A DNA stretch of 64,000 nt from Amoebophrya sp. A120 (Eukaryota; Sar; Dinophyceae; Syndiniales; Amoebophryaceae). This document shows, in pieces, positions 1 through 12,116 of the stretch. Each line of letters begins with the position of its first letter. Position 1 is the stretch's first letter. Position numbers and translations under genes: made by a program. The DNA lies in the NCBI GenBank assembly GCA_905178155.1, contig CAJINV010000003.1:7921882-7985881 (forward strand). The letters run 5' to 3'. The notes beneath the pieces were generated by a model, which was not told the DNA's origin, searched no databases, and was given only the letters and a program-made list of their open reading frames with translations.

Positions 1-3000
1 CAACGCCCTCTTCCGGTACCTGCGACCCCGGCGCATGCGGCGGCCGCGGCTGCTGCGTTTCCTGTTCCTGCACACCCTGCTCCTGCTGAAATTCTTCCGA
101 CTGTGCGACCCGCTGCTCCTTCATCGGGCGTCCCTCCGGCGTAGCCTGCTGCTGCTGCTGCTGATCCTCCTCCTGCTCGAGCTGAGCATCACCAACCACC
201 TCCTGCGGTTGCGGAGCTCCAGGGAGCGCGACAGCGGACCACAACGATTCTACTCCGGGATCAGCGCGTGGAGTGTTGAGAGGTGTCTCAAAATTGGGTT
301 CGGCTACACCAGGCGTGTCATCAGACAAACTCAGTGGTCTGACAGCCTCCACCGCTTCACTACGCGCGTCGTGGTGATCCGGCACACTCAGTCGTGGTGG
401 TAAGTCAGTCGGTCTAAGGGACGCCTCGGCAGTTGGGGATGACGTGCCTGTGTTACAAGATGAAGATCATTTGCTTCAACATAAACACGACGTATGTATT
501 GCAGCAACGTCATTTGAACATTTCAACACGACAGTAAGCAAGTCATTCTGAGAAAGAAGCCCAGCATCAGTACTCAACATTAATCGAAGCTTGCAAACCT
601 CTGTGTTCGTCCTCAACAGCGTCCGAAAATTCATCACTGCTGCGTGTCGCTTCTTCTCGTTGCAACCCCAGCTCCGGTCCTTCGACAACGTCTGCTGATC
701 CTTGACCCGCAGAAGGTCCTCGGCCTGCGGCATTCTCAGCTTCGGTGCTGCCTTCCTCCGAGACCGGAACAACGGCACGGGCTGCACCATCGATATTGTC
801 GCCCGGCTGCATAAGGTTCTGCGACCTCAACGGAGCTTCTTCTGCGACCTCGGCACCCGTACCTGTGGCTGCGTGTTCATCCGCTACTTCCTGTCCTTCT
901 TCGCCTTCACGTACAACCTCGGAACCCGTTGAAACTCCCGCATAGCCGGCTGCTGACAGGTCTACCTCGTGGGTGAGGTCCGTATGGGCTTGAGCATTTC
1001 CCGACGTCGCCGCGTCTCTACTCTCTGTACCCTCGTCATCGCGAGTCTCAGTGTGGTGCAGGAGGCCTGGCGATCGCGGCGGCGACGAGCCGCCCAACTC
1101 TCCTCCCGGCGCAGCGTGACTCGGTTGCGATTCTGCACCACCCGCATTGCGGTCTTCGCTGGCAAGCGCGTTGCGCTCTTCATCTCCACTCCGGTTCGAA
1201 GCATGAGGTCCCGTGGCACCCTCCACCAGTGATTCAGCCGCAGCAGCTGTTGGCCCAGCCGACGGGTCCGGCACGGTATCGACGCTGGCGCCCTGTGCGG
1301 ATGCCGATTCTGCGTCAGACCCTGGTAGCTGCGGTGCGCTCGTCGCTGGAACGACCGCCGTAAATCCTTCTGCCGGGACTGCGGCCTCGTCCGCCGGAAC
1401 GGCTGCGTCAGCCGGAACGGCTGCCGGCACCGCGGTGGCGCCTTCGTCGCTGCGGTCGGGCAGTCCGTGCTGCGCAACTTCTTCCGACGGTGCTTCGTTT
1501 CCTTCTGCATCTGCCTCAAAAGTGGTATGCACCGTTTGTTCCGCAGCCATATTGGGACTACCTGGTGTCGTCGGGGACGCACCTGAGCGATCAGCGAGCA
1601 CTGTCTCCTCCGCTGCCCTAGTTTCCGCACCCCCGGCTTGCGCAGACGCGTCATCGATCGTAACAGTGCCAAGTTGCGAATGGCTGTCCACATTCGTATC
1701 CGGAAGGCCACCTCCCGCAGAGGCCACGGAGTGCTCCGGCGGCGGCGCTGCCCCTTCCTCGGGAGTGCTGCCCGCTGCGGCCTGCTCGTTGGAAGCTGTA
1801 GTTGTCCCTGACTGTTGCAGCACTTCATTATCCTGCTGCTGGCCGTTGCCCGCGCCCAGCACCTGGATGTGTCCCGCTGGTGCAGCCTCCTCGTCCGCTG
1901 CAGGGTTCGAAGTCTCTGAGTCTGCAACTCGTGGACCGGTAGCTTCAATTGCAGCTTCAGCAGGTGGAAGCACATTGCGGGCACTGGAAGGAGAGCGACT
2001 ACGTGCTCGCCCTCGCGGTTGCGAACGACCCCGTGATCGCCCCCTCGGCGGGGAGACACTGCCTACCCGCAAAGTTGATGCCGACCCATATTCTGCATCC
2101 GGAACAGAAAGCTGACCACTGACTAGCTGAGGCGGTGGTTGTGCCGTCTGTTCTGTGCCTGGGTGTTGCTGCTCCTGCCCCTCTGCAGGTTGCGACAGTG
2201 GGTGATCCGGGGGCGGCTGCTGCGGCGTCGATTGCAGCGGCGCCGCCGGTTGCGACACCGGCTGCGGCGGTGTCGTCGGTTGCGGCGTCGAGTGCGGTGG
2301 CGTCGTCGGTTGCGACGCCGGCTGCGGCGGTGTCGCCGGTTGCAGAGGCCCGCCCGGCTGCTGCTGCTGCGGCGTGGCCGGTTGCGGGGTCGTCGGTTGC
2401 TGGGCCCCGTCCGGCTGCAACGCCGGCTGTTGCGGCGTGACCGGTTGCTGCGGTGTAGCTGGCTGCGGCGTCGCCGGCGTCGCCGGTTGCTGAGGCCCGT
2501 CCGGCTGCAGAGGTTCGCCAAGCTGCGGCTGCTGCTGTGTGGCCGTTTGCGGCTGCTGCGGTGTGGCCGGTTGCGGCATCGCCGGCTGCGGCGTCGGCGG
2601 CGTCGTCGGCTGTGGAAGCCCGTCCGGCTGCAGAGGCTCGCCAAGCTGCGGCTGCTGCGGTGTGGCCGTTTGCGGCTGCTGCGGTGTGGCCGGTTGCGGC
2701 ATCGCCGGCTGCGGCGTCGCCGGGTCCGTGCCGTTCGCCTGCGGAGGCCCGCCCGGCTGCAACTGCTGTGGCGTGGCCGGCTGCGGCTGCTGCGGCGCGG
2801 CCGGTTGCGGCGTCGTCGGCTGCGGCTGCTGCGGTGTGGCCGGTTGCGGCGTCGTCGGCTGCGGCTGCTGCGGTGTGGCCGGTTGCGGCGTCGCCGGCTG
2901 CGGCTGCTGTGGCGCGGCCGGTTGCGGCGTCGTCGGCTGCTGCGGCGCGGCAGGTTGCGGTGTCGTCGACTGCGGCTGCTGCGGCGTCGTCGGCTGCGGC

Positions 3001-3704
3001 TGCTGCGGCGTCGTCGGCTGTGGCTGCTGCGGGGTCGTCGGCTGCGGCTGCTGCGGGGTCGTCGGCTGCGGCTGCGGCGGGGTCGTCGGCTGTGGCTGCT
3101 GCGGCGTCGTCGGCTGCTGCGGCGTCGGCCCACCCGGGCTGTTACTGTTGCGCAATTTGGCGACTAGTGCCTCGGCGTCTTCTGGTGGAAATCCTTGGGC
3201 CACCAGCGTTTCCTTAACGGTCTTCCATCGCTCGTCGGAGACACCCCCGCTTTGTGAGTTTGTAGCCTGATCACCTCCCGCTGCATCCACCAACTCCCTG
3301 GCTTCCTCTTCCCACGAGTTACAACACTCCTGAACCAGGAACGTGTAGCGATTGCGGGGTACGTCTTCGTCGGTGGTCAGATACTCGAGTTCATCGGACT
3401 GCGGCACCTCCGCGAATTTCTGCAAGTGAAAGACCTTCGTGTGACCCGCCTTGGGTCCGTACTTGGCATCTTTGCAAATGCGCTGGAACGCGATCTCCAC
3501 ACGTTCGCGCGTGCTCTGGACGGGCAACTCTTTGCATTTCTTGTCACCTCCCTGCTGCTGCTCCTCGGCCAACGCGGACAGGTCTGCGAGTATCTCCCTC
3601 TTCAACTGAGAAATTTCGACGGGTGGCGGGGGTTGCACTTGCAAAAACCCGCTGTTCCCGTTACCATCATCTGCGCTCAATACGCCCGTCGCGACGCAGG
3701 CCAC
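1..3704 (-). CDS. Pro/Gln-rich repeat protein, partial (continues past left edge)
   Basis: Unrecognised protein. The main exon runs from about 3704 down to 599. A GT-AG intron of 151 bp (598 to 448) joins it in frame to a second exon (447 to 1) that leaves the window, rich in Gln and Glu including a six-Gln run. N-terminal ~170 residues are a mixed-charge region (KREILADL, RYTFLVQECCNSWEEEA) that could be a small domain; residues ~190-560 are low-complexity PQPTTPQQ-type repeats; the rest is acidic, Ala/Ser/Glu-rich and probably disordered, with an Arg/Ser patch (RGRSRGRSQPRGRARSRS). No transmembrane segment or known catalytic motif is seen. The start is unresolved: there is no in-frame ATG near 3704 and the frame stays open upstream to about 3765, so an upstream exon probably supplies the start. 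Confidence 0.6.
2200..3125 (-). repeat. Degenerate tandem repeat encoding PQPTTPQQ-like units
   Basis: GC-rich imperfect tandem repeat (units of about 21-24 bp such as tgcggcgtcgtcggctgcgg on the plus strand) inside the coding exon. It encodes Pro-Gln-Thr-rich protein on the minus strand. Because it lacks stops in most frames it creates long spurious open frames on the plus strand. Such repeats vary in copy number and are prone to assembly collapse. Confidence 0.85.
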
Positions 3705-3943
3705 TGTCGAAAGGTGGTATTTAAATTGCGTCGGTTGTTCGTCGTCTCCCTCTACAGAAGGACGATAACACGGTAAGACTCATACCTACTGATTAATGAT
3801 AAATGACTCATGCTGGTGGTCGAAACCAGGAAAGACATCCGCGATGTACGAGCATCCATGCTGAAAGCGCCGCACCGGTGTTGACTTGATAAGCGACACA
3901 TCTTTCATCTGCCGTATAAAAAAATCAAATCAATCACAGTAAT

Positions 3944-4129
3944 TCAGTATGTACCAGCAGCACCCACAAAGGCCACGAGGCACACGCCTGCAACAACCCA
4001 AAATGCGGGGGACACTGAGCTACCACCGGCCGCTACAGGACTCGCCTCCTCTGTGGCGGCCGCCCTTTTGTAGCGTCCACGCCCATCCTCGGGATCGATG
4101 TCCAAGAGCGTTTCCCGGTGGTCTTCCAT
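3944..4129 (-). CDS. Small tail-anchored membrane protein or last exon of one
   Basis: 61-residue frame starting MEDHRETLLDIDPEDGRGR and ending in a hydrophobic stretch (about residues 41-58, AFWVVAGVCLVAFVGAAG) with only two residues after it. That is the layout of a C-terminal tail anchor, as in SNAREs and other tail-anchored proteins of the secretory pathway. The frame is open upstream of this ATG, and AG acceptors lie at about 4150-4220, so this may be the terminal exon of a longer gene rather than a complete one. No SNARE heptads can be read with confidence. Function unknown. Confidence 0.4.
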   Translation of the reverse strand: MEDHRETLLDIDPEDGRGRYKRAAATEEASPVAAGGSSVSPAFWVVAGVCLVAFVGAAGTY

Positions 4130-5310
4130 TGCGTTCCAGTGTAGCGATCTTTCTCCGCCGCGTCTTGAAGCTTTTTTTTTTTCTGTCAATGATGTCGCGC
4201 ACCGCACAAGAAAGCACTGCAATTTATTTCTTGGGTGAATTTTTCTTGGTAGAACAAAGTAGTGAACAACAGAAAAAGTACAGGTAGCAGAACAAATAGG
4301 ACAAATAAATAAATCAATATGCCAATCCGCCCTGCTTCAATGTGCTTTAAAGGAGATGTTTGAAGGACAGCAAAACAGGCGTGCACTTTTTCTCTTCAAC
4401 ATCCTTCTGTCGTTTATAAAACGGAAAAAGAGAAACCTTCATTGGCTGGTCTGAGACGCAGCCATTTCGTACAACTACACCCCAGTTTGTGTTCGTACAG
4501 ACAATAAAAGGCCGGTAGGAATTAGAGGTGGATAAGGCAGAAGCCACTACTAGAGAATTATGGCGTCACAATTCTTGGTTTCGCAGTAGGCGCTAACTAT
4601 CATCTAAGCTATGTACAACTCCTAGTAATTGATAAGATCATACGAAAAAGCAAATAGTAGACGAGATCAGTCACGCAGGAGCACCATCAGCGTCCTCACG
4701 AATTACAAGAAATAGAGCGGTGTGCTTCGTGACTTCATCTATACCAGATCTTCCTGGATCGCCACCACTCTTTGGGCTGTTAATGTAATCTTTGGGCGTA
4801 CCAACTCCTCGATCACATCATCGCCAGGCTGTGGATATGTTGCTAGATCTTTCTGAAGGAACTGTTACGCAGATCCAGATCACACGTTTGGTTACAATGT
4901 CAATGCTTTAGTACTAATGACGACCGCGCTTACAATGCTAGATCCTTCTCTTCAAGAAGACGACCCGGTGGACATGTGTTGAGTACTCAAGATCATACAG
5001 AGATCGTTTCTTTGAATGCAGTGCTCGCAGTAGCGAACAGAATGAGAAAATAAATAAACGCAAGATATCAACGGCAGCTCAATCCAGCACGTGACTTTTG
5101 CCAATGCAAGCCTGACTCACTGTGCATGCCGTGTGCATATCACAATAGCAATACAGGATATCACGCGATTCCAAATACAAATACTTGACTCGTACTATTA
5201 ATCATGAGCGAAGAAAGGGTATGCGGACTATTTGTTGCGCAGGTTCTAGTCCCATACGCTCTCTTCAATCATGATGTGATCCTCCAGGCTCTTCCTCCCT
5301 CTGTTGTTCG
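4130..5310. other. Intergenic, no gene seen
   Basis: A/T-richer DNA with no convincing coding frame on either strand. It separates the small membrane protein from the BCAS3 stop codon. Short open frames here look random. Confidence 0.5.
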
Positions 5311-8092
5311 TTAGTTGTGATCCGGTACAAAGCAGTACTCTTCGTGCTCTTCGTCTCCCTCCTCCGGCGGGAACAGATTCCGCGGCTCCTCCGTCGTGTT
5401 GCCCAGCCTCGCTTCACACCCTGGCTCGGTGTGCGCGAACGTCAACCGTGTTCGGCTACCGGGTTTCTCGCCCATCAGCAAATCATCAGCCCCGTTCTTC
5501 TGGCGCGGGAAGGTATAGAAGGACAATTGTGGCGAGAACCAGATGGGCACATGCCGTTTGCGAAACACAACGGGATCCCGCGACCCCGGCTCACTGGGCC
5601 CCTCCTCCGCCCAAGCCGGCGCGGCTTCCTGCGAACAATAGAGTATGGAATAGACAGCACAAACAAAGCTACAGAGGCGCATGAAGCCACGGAACTAGAA
5701 ATCATGTTATTTACTCGATGTGTTAATATTTCATGAACTTGATTTCAACTACAGACTATCGAAAAATTCCGAAAAATGTCGCACTTACATAAGCTTTCTG
5801 CACGAAGTTAGTCTTGGGGCGGTAGGCTCCCATGCTCTTCGTCTGTTGCACAAAACACGTGGCCTCCTCGTCCTGCTGTCCAGCGTCCTTCTCTGCAGAT
5901 GAGGCACAGGTAGAAGACCACTTTCGCCCCCAGAACGAGGTCCTGCCGCGCGCCGGATTTTTAGCCGTCTCCGCCACTGAGGATTCCGGCGCGGACAGAA
6001 ACCGCAAAGAGAAAATAGAGAAGATTCCCGCTCGCGTCGCGATGCAGAGCGTGCGGACGCTGTGCTTCGCTGTCTCCGCAAAGAGACACACCGGCTGCAA
6101 ACCCTCCTGCAGCCACGCAGACCCGAGCTTGATCCGGGTGACTGCTTGCAGAACGGTTGCAGAGGAGGACGAGGACGCTGCGCTAACTAGAGTAGTGCCA
6201 GAAGCGTTAGTCGCCGAGGAGCTGCAACTAGACGCGACGGCCGCAGACTTTTGCGGGCTTCCACCCGCAGCAGGGTTGTTGAATACCACAGAGCCGGTAG
6301 ACGCGGCACTTCCGCCTGACGGGGTGCAAAAATTATCCCCACCTGGAATAATCGCCCCTCCGCCGCGGTCGCCCTCAGCCGGTGCTGCCGTGCGCGACAC
6401 CGGAAGCGCCACTGTGGGCGGCAGGAGATAGATGTGCGTCGTGCCCTTTTTCGTGCTGACGGCGACCACGCGGCTGTCCTCCGAGATAGTCAGGTTCGAG
6501 ATCAGTGCCGGCGTGATGCCGCGGGACAGCGTGAAAGCATGCACGAAGCGGTGCACCTTCGCCCCCGTCGTGCGATTTTTTTCCACGATCACGCGGTGGA
6601 GGAGCACGTTGTGCGCCATCGCAGTGCAAGATATCAGCAAGGTGCCGCTGCTGTTCCACCGCATACATTCGATGGGCTCCTGCGTCGCGAATTGCCCGAT
6701 CAAGTGCCGCCCCACACAGTCACGCACGGCCACACCGAAGCCCGCGCCGAGGCGGTTGGGCCCGTAGAAATTGTACGTCCCGCCCGCACCGCCTGCGCCC
6801 CCTCCGGTAGCCCCTCGCCCTAGTACACCTTTCCCGGGTGCAGCGCCACCGGGTTGCTGCAGCTGCAACGCCGCCCGGTGCTCGAGAATTTCATCGCTGT
6901 TCATCAGAAAGGAGTCCAGTGTTTTTTGCGAAATTTGCCCTAGCAGCGAGATGCCATCCCGAACCGCGGCAAAGGACCCGTCCACCACCGCGTTTGTGTA
7001 CGATTGCACTTTGCTGCGCGCGGAATTTACCTCAAACCCTGACCCCTCCGTGGTACCTGCGGAAGGGTCGCCCGCGGTGTTGTTCTGCGATGACAAAGCG
7101 CCGTGCGCAGGCGGTTGCTCCGTCTTCGACGCGAGACTCGTCCCGCTCAGATCGTACGCCAACCACCTGTCTCCGAGACAAAAATTCCCCAGCGAGGACA
7201 GAGGCGCGGGTGCAGTGCCTACCTGGAACAGATGCGAAAAGTCACGGGCGTCGTACAGATCGATTTGGGAACTGAGTCCCGCAGCCAGCAGCCGTTTCGT
7301 GGCTTGCAAAGACAACACCGCCCGCACCGACCGCAGCACATAGACCGACTCGTTTTCGCGTAGCGAGAAAATGTGGATTTTCGTTCCCTCAGAAGTCACG
7401 AAGGCCACGAGCGGCGATGCCTCTTTGCGACGCTTGCATTGGAGGGACATCGCCGGTTGCCCGGGCGCCCCGCTGCTCGCTTTTCCATACAATGGCGCCC
7501 TTGCGTTATCTTCCGCCCCGGCAGCTGCAACGTCGCTCTGCTGCGGAGTCACTTGGTCTGGTTCTTCATCATCCCGGTCGACCACTTGTGGCTCTTCCAC
7601 TCCACAACTGGCAGCTGCCTCTTGGTCCTGGTCTTGCTGGTCGTGCCCCTGATGCTGTTGATGATCTAAGGGCTCTTCTTCTGCATTTTCACCTTCACGA
7701 CCCGCAGGTCGTGGCCATGTCACCGCAGCACTTGCGTCTGTGCCTCCCTCCCCTTCGAAAACCTCTGGCACCTTCGAAAACAGGCAGTCCGGATTCAGGG
7801 GTAGCAGCTTCACCCGTGCGATTTGGTGCCCGCTTGAGGGCGGCTGCCACCAGGACACCAGCTCCTTCCCGTTCTCCTCCACGATGCGCCAAATCTGGAA
7901 GCCGTCCAGGTAGCAGAGCGTGAGGAACATTTCCGGCACGTGCTCGTCGACGAACGCCAGGCGCTCGAGAAGAACATCGGAAATGTGGTCAACCTCCTCC
8001 ACCATCTGCTTCTGGAGGCCCGTAACATCCTTCACTGACTCCGGCACGTACTCGAGTGCGCTTGTAGCAAAAGACTGGATGGCCTCGTTCAT
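5311..8092 (-). CDS. BCAS3: BCAS3-like WD40 protein (autophagy / cytoskeleton factor)
   Basis: Two exons, 8092-5789 and 5628-5311, joined by a canonical intron (GTAAGT donor at 5788, TTCGCAG acceptor, 160 bp, phase 0), giving 873 residues. Family features: N-terminal segment with FLTLCYLDGFQIWRI, blades with LVAFVTSEGTKIHIFSL and ECMRWNSSGTLLISC, and SRVVAVSTKKGTTHIYLL, which matches the typical BCAS3 WD40 signature of a 'VAVST+GTTH' blade. The second exon has KRHVPIWFSPQLSFYTF, like the P-x-W...ISF stretch in the C-terminal BCAS3 domain; this supports the splice. Low-complexity inserts (Gly-rich near residue 430, Ser-rich near 620) separate the blades. In animals BCAS3 works with PHAF1 at phagophore membranes by binding phosphoinositides; that role here is inferred only from family. 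Start ATG at 8092 directly precedes the conserved region. Confidence 0.85.
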
Positions 8093-8723
8093 TTTCTACT
8101 GCTTTCGTCTACTCAGCTGCAGTTGATGACCAGACGAATTTATTTGCTAGCTACCTCTACCTCATGATCCGCTTAAGAGTATTTTGTCGCTCAAATCGAC
8201 GGCTCTGGTCAACAAACACTCAAAGGCTGGCCCGAGGCCCATTTCGTTTGTTTCCCTTCCTCCACTTTCTCCTTCTTTTGCAAGGCACTCTTGAAACAAA
8301 CTCCTGACAACTTGACATACAAATACAAATAAACGCCCAAGCTCCACCGCCGAGGGCAAGAATAGGCTCATCTACATACCAGGCGACCTTTCAACAAGGG
8401 TTTGTTTGAGCTTTCCACCCCACTGACAAACACGAACACCATGTCGTTTACATCTTTTTTCAACATTGTAAACACAACGTCAATCCACATCATGCTTGCG
8501 TCGACCCAGGAACTGCTCAACATCAAATCGAGTCTCTTTTTCCGGCATTTTATGGCTGTTCTTCGCACTGTGACGAATTAGCGATGTCGATGGGACGTCG
8601 AGAGTGGCATTATACGTGACCATGTCAGTTGTACTAGAGGTAGTCAGTGTAGTCACTTGTGTACTAGATGTAACACGCGCGGCGCTTGGGCTCGAAGCGA
8701 AATTCTTTTCAGCCTCTTTGGTG
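8093..8723. other. Gap between BCAS3 start and coiled-coil gene stop
   Basis: Mostly no clear gene. A minus-strand frame at 8480-8767 rich in Ser/Thr overlaps the end of the next gene in another frame and could be an alternative terminal exon of it. Otherwise nothing is seen. Confidence 0.4.
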
Positions 8724-9556
8724 CTATTGAGACGAAGACGAAGAGGCGCCCCCGCTAGTCCGAACATCTGTAAAGTTCCTTCTCCGCCGCTCCTGCAACT
8801 GGTTGTGGAGCGCGTCGCACTCTTTCCGCCAGTGGGCTTCGGCGGTGCGCACGTTTTCCGAAATTTCCCGCTGTGAGTGAATCAGCGCGACAGAGTATCC
8901 TGTCTTCAAACCGTCCCGACCCCGCATGCATAGCCAAAAAGCGCATTTGCAGCAACACCACTGGTGCCTACTACGGGACCGTTACTGAATGATAGCCTTG
9001 TTCCGAAAAGAATTGCAAAGCTGCAACCAGCACCGTCAGGAGGTGACTCTGCGACGTCGCAGACGCAATAGCTCATAGCCACTCCATCGCAGAACCACGC
9101 TTGCCCTTGCGGAACTATTTGGCTGAACGCGTTGCATTGAACAATAGCAGAAATCGCGGTATCAGTTTCGCTGTGGGGCGGAGACGGTTTTAGACAAGAT
9201 ACGTCCCGATCGACTCGGTCATGCACCTGCGACAGGGTGCGGTACAACCGCAGCTTATGGGTATCTTCCAAGTTCCGAATGTTACTTTGGAGCTGCAGTA
9301 TGTGGCGGTCCCGGTCTGCCACCTGATCCAGCACGCGCTGCAGCTCCGTCCGTACCTCTTCCACACCGGGGATGCCTCCTTCTTCCAGACCAGGGAGCGG
9401 TCCTATCCTTTCCAGCGGATGCTCCTGTGCTGCCTCCCGAAAGGTGTCGCCGCGCTCCTGCAGCCCGCCGGCACCTCCTGCCGGATCTCCCGCGGTCTGG
9501 TGCTGGTAAAGATCCAAAGGACCCAAAGTCTGGAAGTGCGTTGACGGTGTGGCCAT
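8724..9556 (-). CDS. Small coiled-coil protein, two exons
   Basis: Exon 1 is 9556-9203 and exon 2 is 8870-8724; the intron (8871-9202, 332 bp) has a GTATCT donor and CACTCACAG acceptor and is in phase 0, giving 166 residues. The N-terminal third is Gly/Pro-rich; from about residue 65 the protein is heptad-like (VRTELQRVLDQVADRDRHIL, then REISENVRTAEAHWRKECDA), a coiled coil running through the splice junction. It ends in a Ser run. No catalytic domain. It may be structural or scaffold-like, but no family is recognised. An alternative reading frame of exon 2 would extend to 8480. Confidence 0.55.
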
Positions 9557-10395
9557 TTTACATCTAGACGAAGTAGACGAGATGAATATGCATTTGAAGA
9601 TGAATCGACTCAAATGACAAGGACAACCGTCAGGACGCGTGTATGTAGACCCTCTGTATCGGTAAATTTTCGAATTGCGCGCTCACTTGCACCCACCTTT
9701 CAGCAACTAGATTTTTTGCCACTATAACCCCACAACAAGAGGTGCGAAAGTCAAGCCCCAAAGATACTCGTGTCACAACTCTTCCTTTTGCGCAAATCGA
9801 CAAGGCGGCGTCCTCAAACTAGGGGGGCGAGCGATAGCGCAGAGCGAGAAAGTGGACTTAGAATGAGGAATAATTTCGAAGACAGTCAACACTTCTCCAC
9901 GGCTCGGCTAGTCAACATCAATGTCTATGAATAAACACCGCCGCAAGCAAAACGTCGCGTCCTTCAGTCGCGTTGCGACATTGGCCCTCTTCCGCCCTTC
10001 TTCTACTTGTCGAAGTGGCCTCAAGTTCCGTGGCTGTGAGTATCATCTCACTGGGGGGATTCTTCTCCAAGGTTTTAGAGAGAAATTTTTACTGTACTGG
10101 TTTGGCGAGGGAGGGGATGCCAAAAAATTACGAATACAACAATATGGTTTTCACAGCACCGGACGTTAATTTCTTACTTCCGAAAGGCAATCGGAAGCAA
10201 TCCAAGGTTGTTCTTTTGGCAAACATAGCTGCAGCTCTTGACAAGTGGTCTAATCACGTTGTGCAACAGGGTGTCCTATAATGCGACTATCTTGAAAAGT
10301 GGAAGGTCAACTGCTATAACAACAACTTCTAAAAAGTGTATTACATGGTAGCCATCGGCACCATCTTTGATCATTTGAGCTTCTCCTCCATTCGC
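9557..10395. other. Intergenic, no gene seen
   Basis: No supported coding frame. Short open frames on the plus strand lack family features or codon bias. It lies between the coiled-coil gene start and the dynein light chain stop. Confidence 0.5.
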
Positions 10396-11186
10396 TCAGA
10401 TCATGCACGCGTAGATCGTTGTGATGCAATCCAACGTATCATTCCCGACCTGCATGCAACAGAGACCTGATTTTTTTAATTTTGGAAATCACCGTAGCTA
10501 TAATTGCGTACAGAAGACGACGTCTCTGATGTCATACAGTACATTAGTTCGCATCATGCGAGTTACCACAGCAGTCTGCATCACATTCGCAGCACTGCCT
10601 GAGAATATTAGATTTAGCAAAGAGTATTCCAACTTCCAACTTGATACCATCGGTCTTCGTGTCCCAGAATGCCGTTGCGGCTGTATGCAACGGTGACCCG
10701 TTTTTCTGCATTATGACGCACGTAACTGTAGTTGTAAACGTGATGATCAATGTGGTTTCATCGTCTCTTGTTTTCGTGTTCGATATCAACAATGTATCGC
10801 GATATTCATAATTTTTCGCGACGAGGACAAGTGCCGCGTGCAAAAACACATCACAAATCTATATTTCTATACCGACATATTTGAAGGGCTTGTTGAGCTT
10901 TGCAAGCTCCTTGAGGCAGGCATCCACGATCTGCCCACACCACCCATTGACCTTTTCCTTGTTGTACACACTGTTCCCCAGTGTCTGATGGATTGCGTGC
11001 TTGGCGATCTCTTGGACCTGCTCCGTCACGAACTCATTCTGTTGTGTTTTTTTGTTTTGTATTGTCGGTTTTCGTTTTCAGGAACATTTTTGTCATGCAG
11101 CCAAATCAAAGTCGTCAAAAGAAAAACGCATTCGTGCGGAGAAGGAGGTAAAACAAATCACATAGTACTTGATCCTCGTCATCCAT
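10396..11186 (-). CDS. DYNLT: Tctex1-type dynein light chain
   Basis: Four small exons, invisible as a long frame: 11186-11169 (MDDEDQ), 11038-10873, 10725-10634 and 10449-10396. All junctions can be read as GT-AG (donors GTACTA, GTATAG, GTTGGA; acceptors CAACAG, CTACAG, ATGCAG) and the phases fit, giving 109 residues against the usual ~113. Family marks are clear: a helix with [12 protein letters not shown], then [47 protein letters not shown], and the last strand [15 protein letters not shown]. This is the light chain that dimerises on dynein intermediate chains in cytoplasmic or axonemal dynein and carries cargo. The third donor lies in a small tandem repeat, so it could shift by a few bases. 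Its presence fits a flagellated or dynein-using cell. Confidence 0.92.
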
Positions 11187-12116
11187 CTTGGCCGAGATAC
11201 AAGCAAAGAAATCCCGGGAGCCGACGAAAAAAACAGTAGAACCTACGAGGAGGAGGGAAGCAACATGAAACTTTTGAAATTCTAGGTTTGTCCGAGTTAT
11301 GAAACAAAGTACGAACCGATCGAGTTCGAAACGTCAACGGGTCACCAAAATTCCAAAAGTAGTAAGGACCGTGGCCGCAAAATCTAACATTGATTCTCCA
11401 GTTCAATCTCGGTCAAAACCATCTCACCTGACTGATCCTGGTCACTCTTTGAAGTTGCCAATGCCATCACCATGTTTGGCGATCGAGAGCAAGACAACTA
11501 TTCGACGCAAAATTCAAGCGAAAAAGGGTCGAACACTCCTATGTATGCGTCAATGAAATTCTGTGCTTCTTCGGAGTTCACTCACAAACAAAGCGGTTGC
11601 GGACACTACTACTTTATCTGTCTAAATTCTTTATTCCGTCGTAACGAATATCATATAAGGACGGCGTCGATTCTATTTTTCTTCGCTAATTGTTCAGCAG
11701 TCCACTTTCCCACATAGTATACACCTGTACGCATGGACACACGTAAGACGAGAGCCTCCGAGAGATTAAGATTTTGCAACGAGGATCTTGGGGAGGTGCT
11801 ACCTCCGGAGTCCAAGAATGCAGCAATCGGGCACGTTGTATTGGCACCGTCTATTGCGGCGAGAAAAAGAGAATGACGTGTGCGCTTCTTAAGGTGGGCG
11901 AGAAAAAGAGAAAGCACCTCATCGGATTACATTGTCCCTGCCGGCAGGTATCGAGAGAAAGCAGTTCGTCACAGCCACTCATTTGCAGACTTTGCATGAG
12001 AAAAATTTTTTGGCATCACAGGTTTTTCATGTAGTACACAAAAACACAAGGAAAATCCTCCTGCAGGTATGATTTCTATGCATTTTCAAGCATGGCGGAT
12101 GTTTTCGTAAAGATTT
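11187..12116. other. Intergenic, with a short direct repeat
   Basis: No supported gene. The 15-mer GCGAGAAAAAGAGAA occurs twice on the plus strand, at about 11859 and 11899. A minus-strand open frame at 11651-11917 exists but has no recognisable features. Confidence 0.4.

Noticed and set aside
35..403. Plus-strand Leu/Arg-rich open frame
   Set aside because: It is the antisense of the Gln/Glu-rich second exon of the minus-strand repeat protein; the Leu runs come from CAG repeats read backwards.
2200..3125. CRISPR-like periodicity
   Set aside because: Repeats are contiguous, degenerate and coding, with no unique spacers.
1213..3270. Several long plus-strand open frames rich in Ala, Cys, Gly or Arg
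   Set aside because: Shadows of the GC-rich PQPTTPQQ repeat; a repeat unit without stops keeps all frames open.
10838..11239. 133-residue plus-strand open frame
   Set aside because: It overlaps the dynein light chain exons in antisense; those have strong family similarity.
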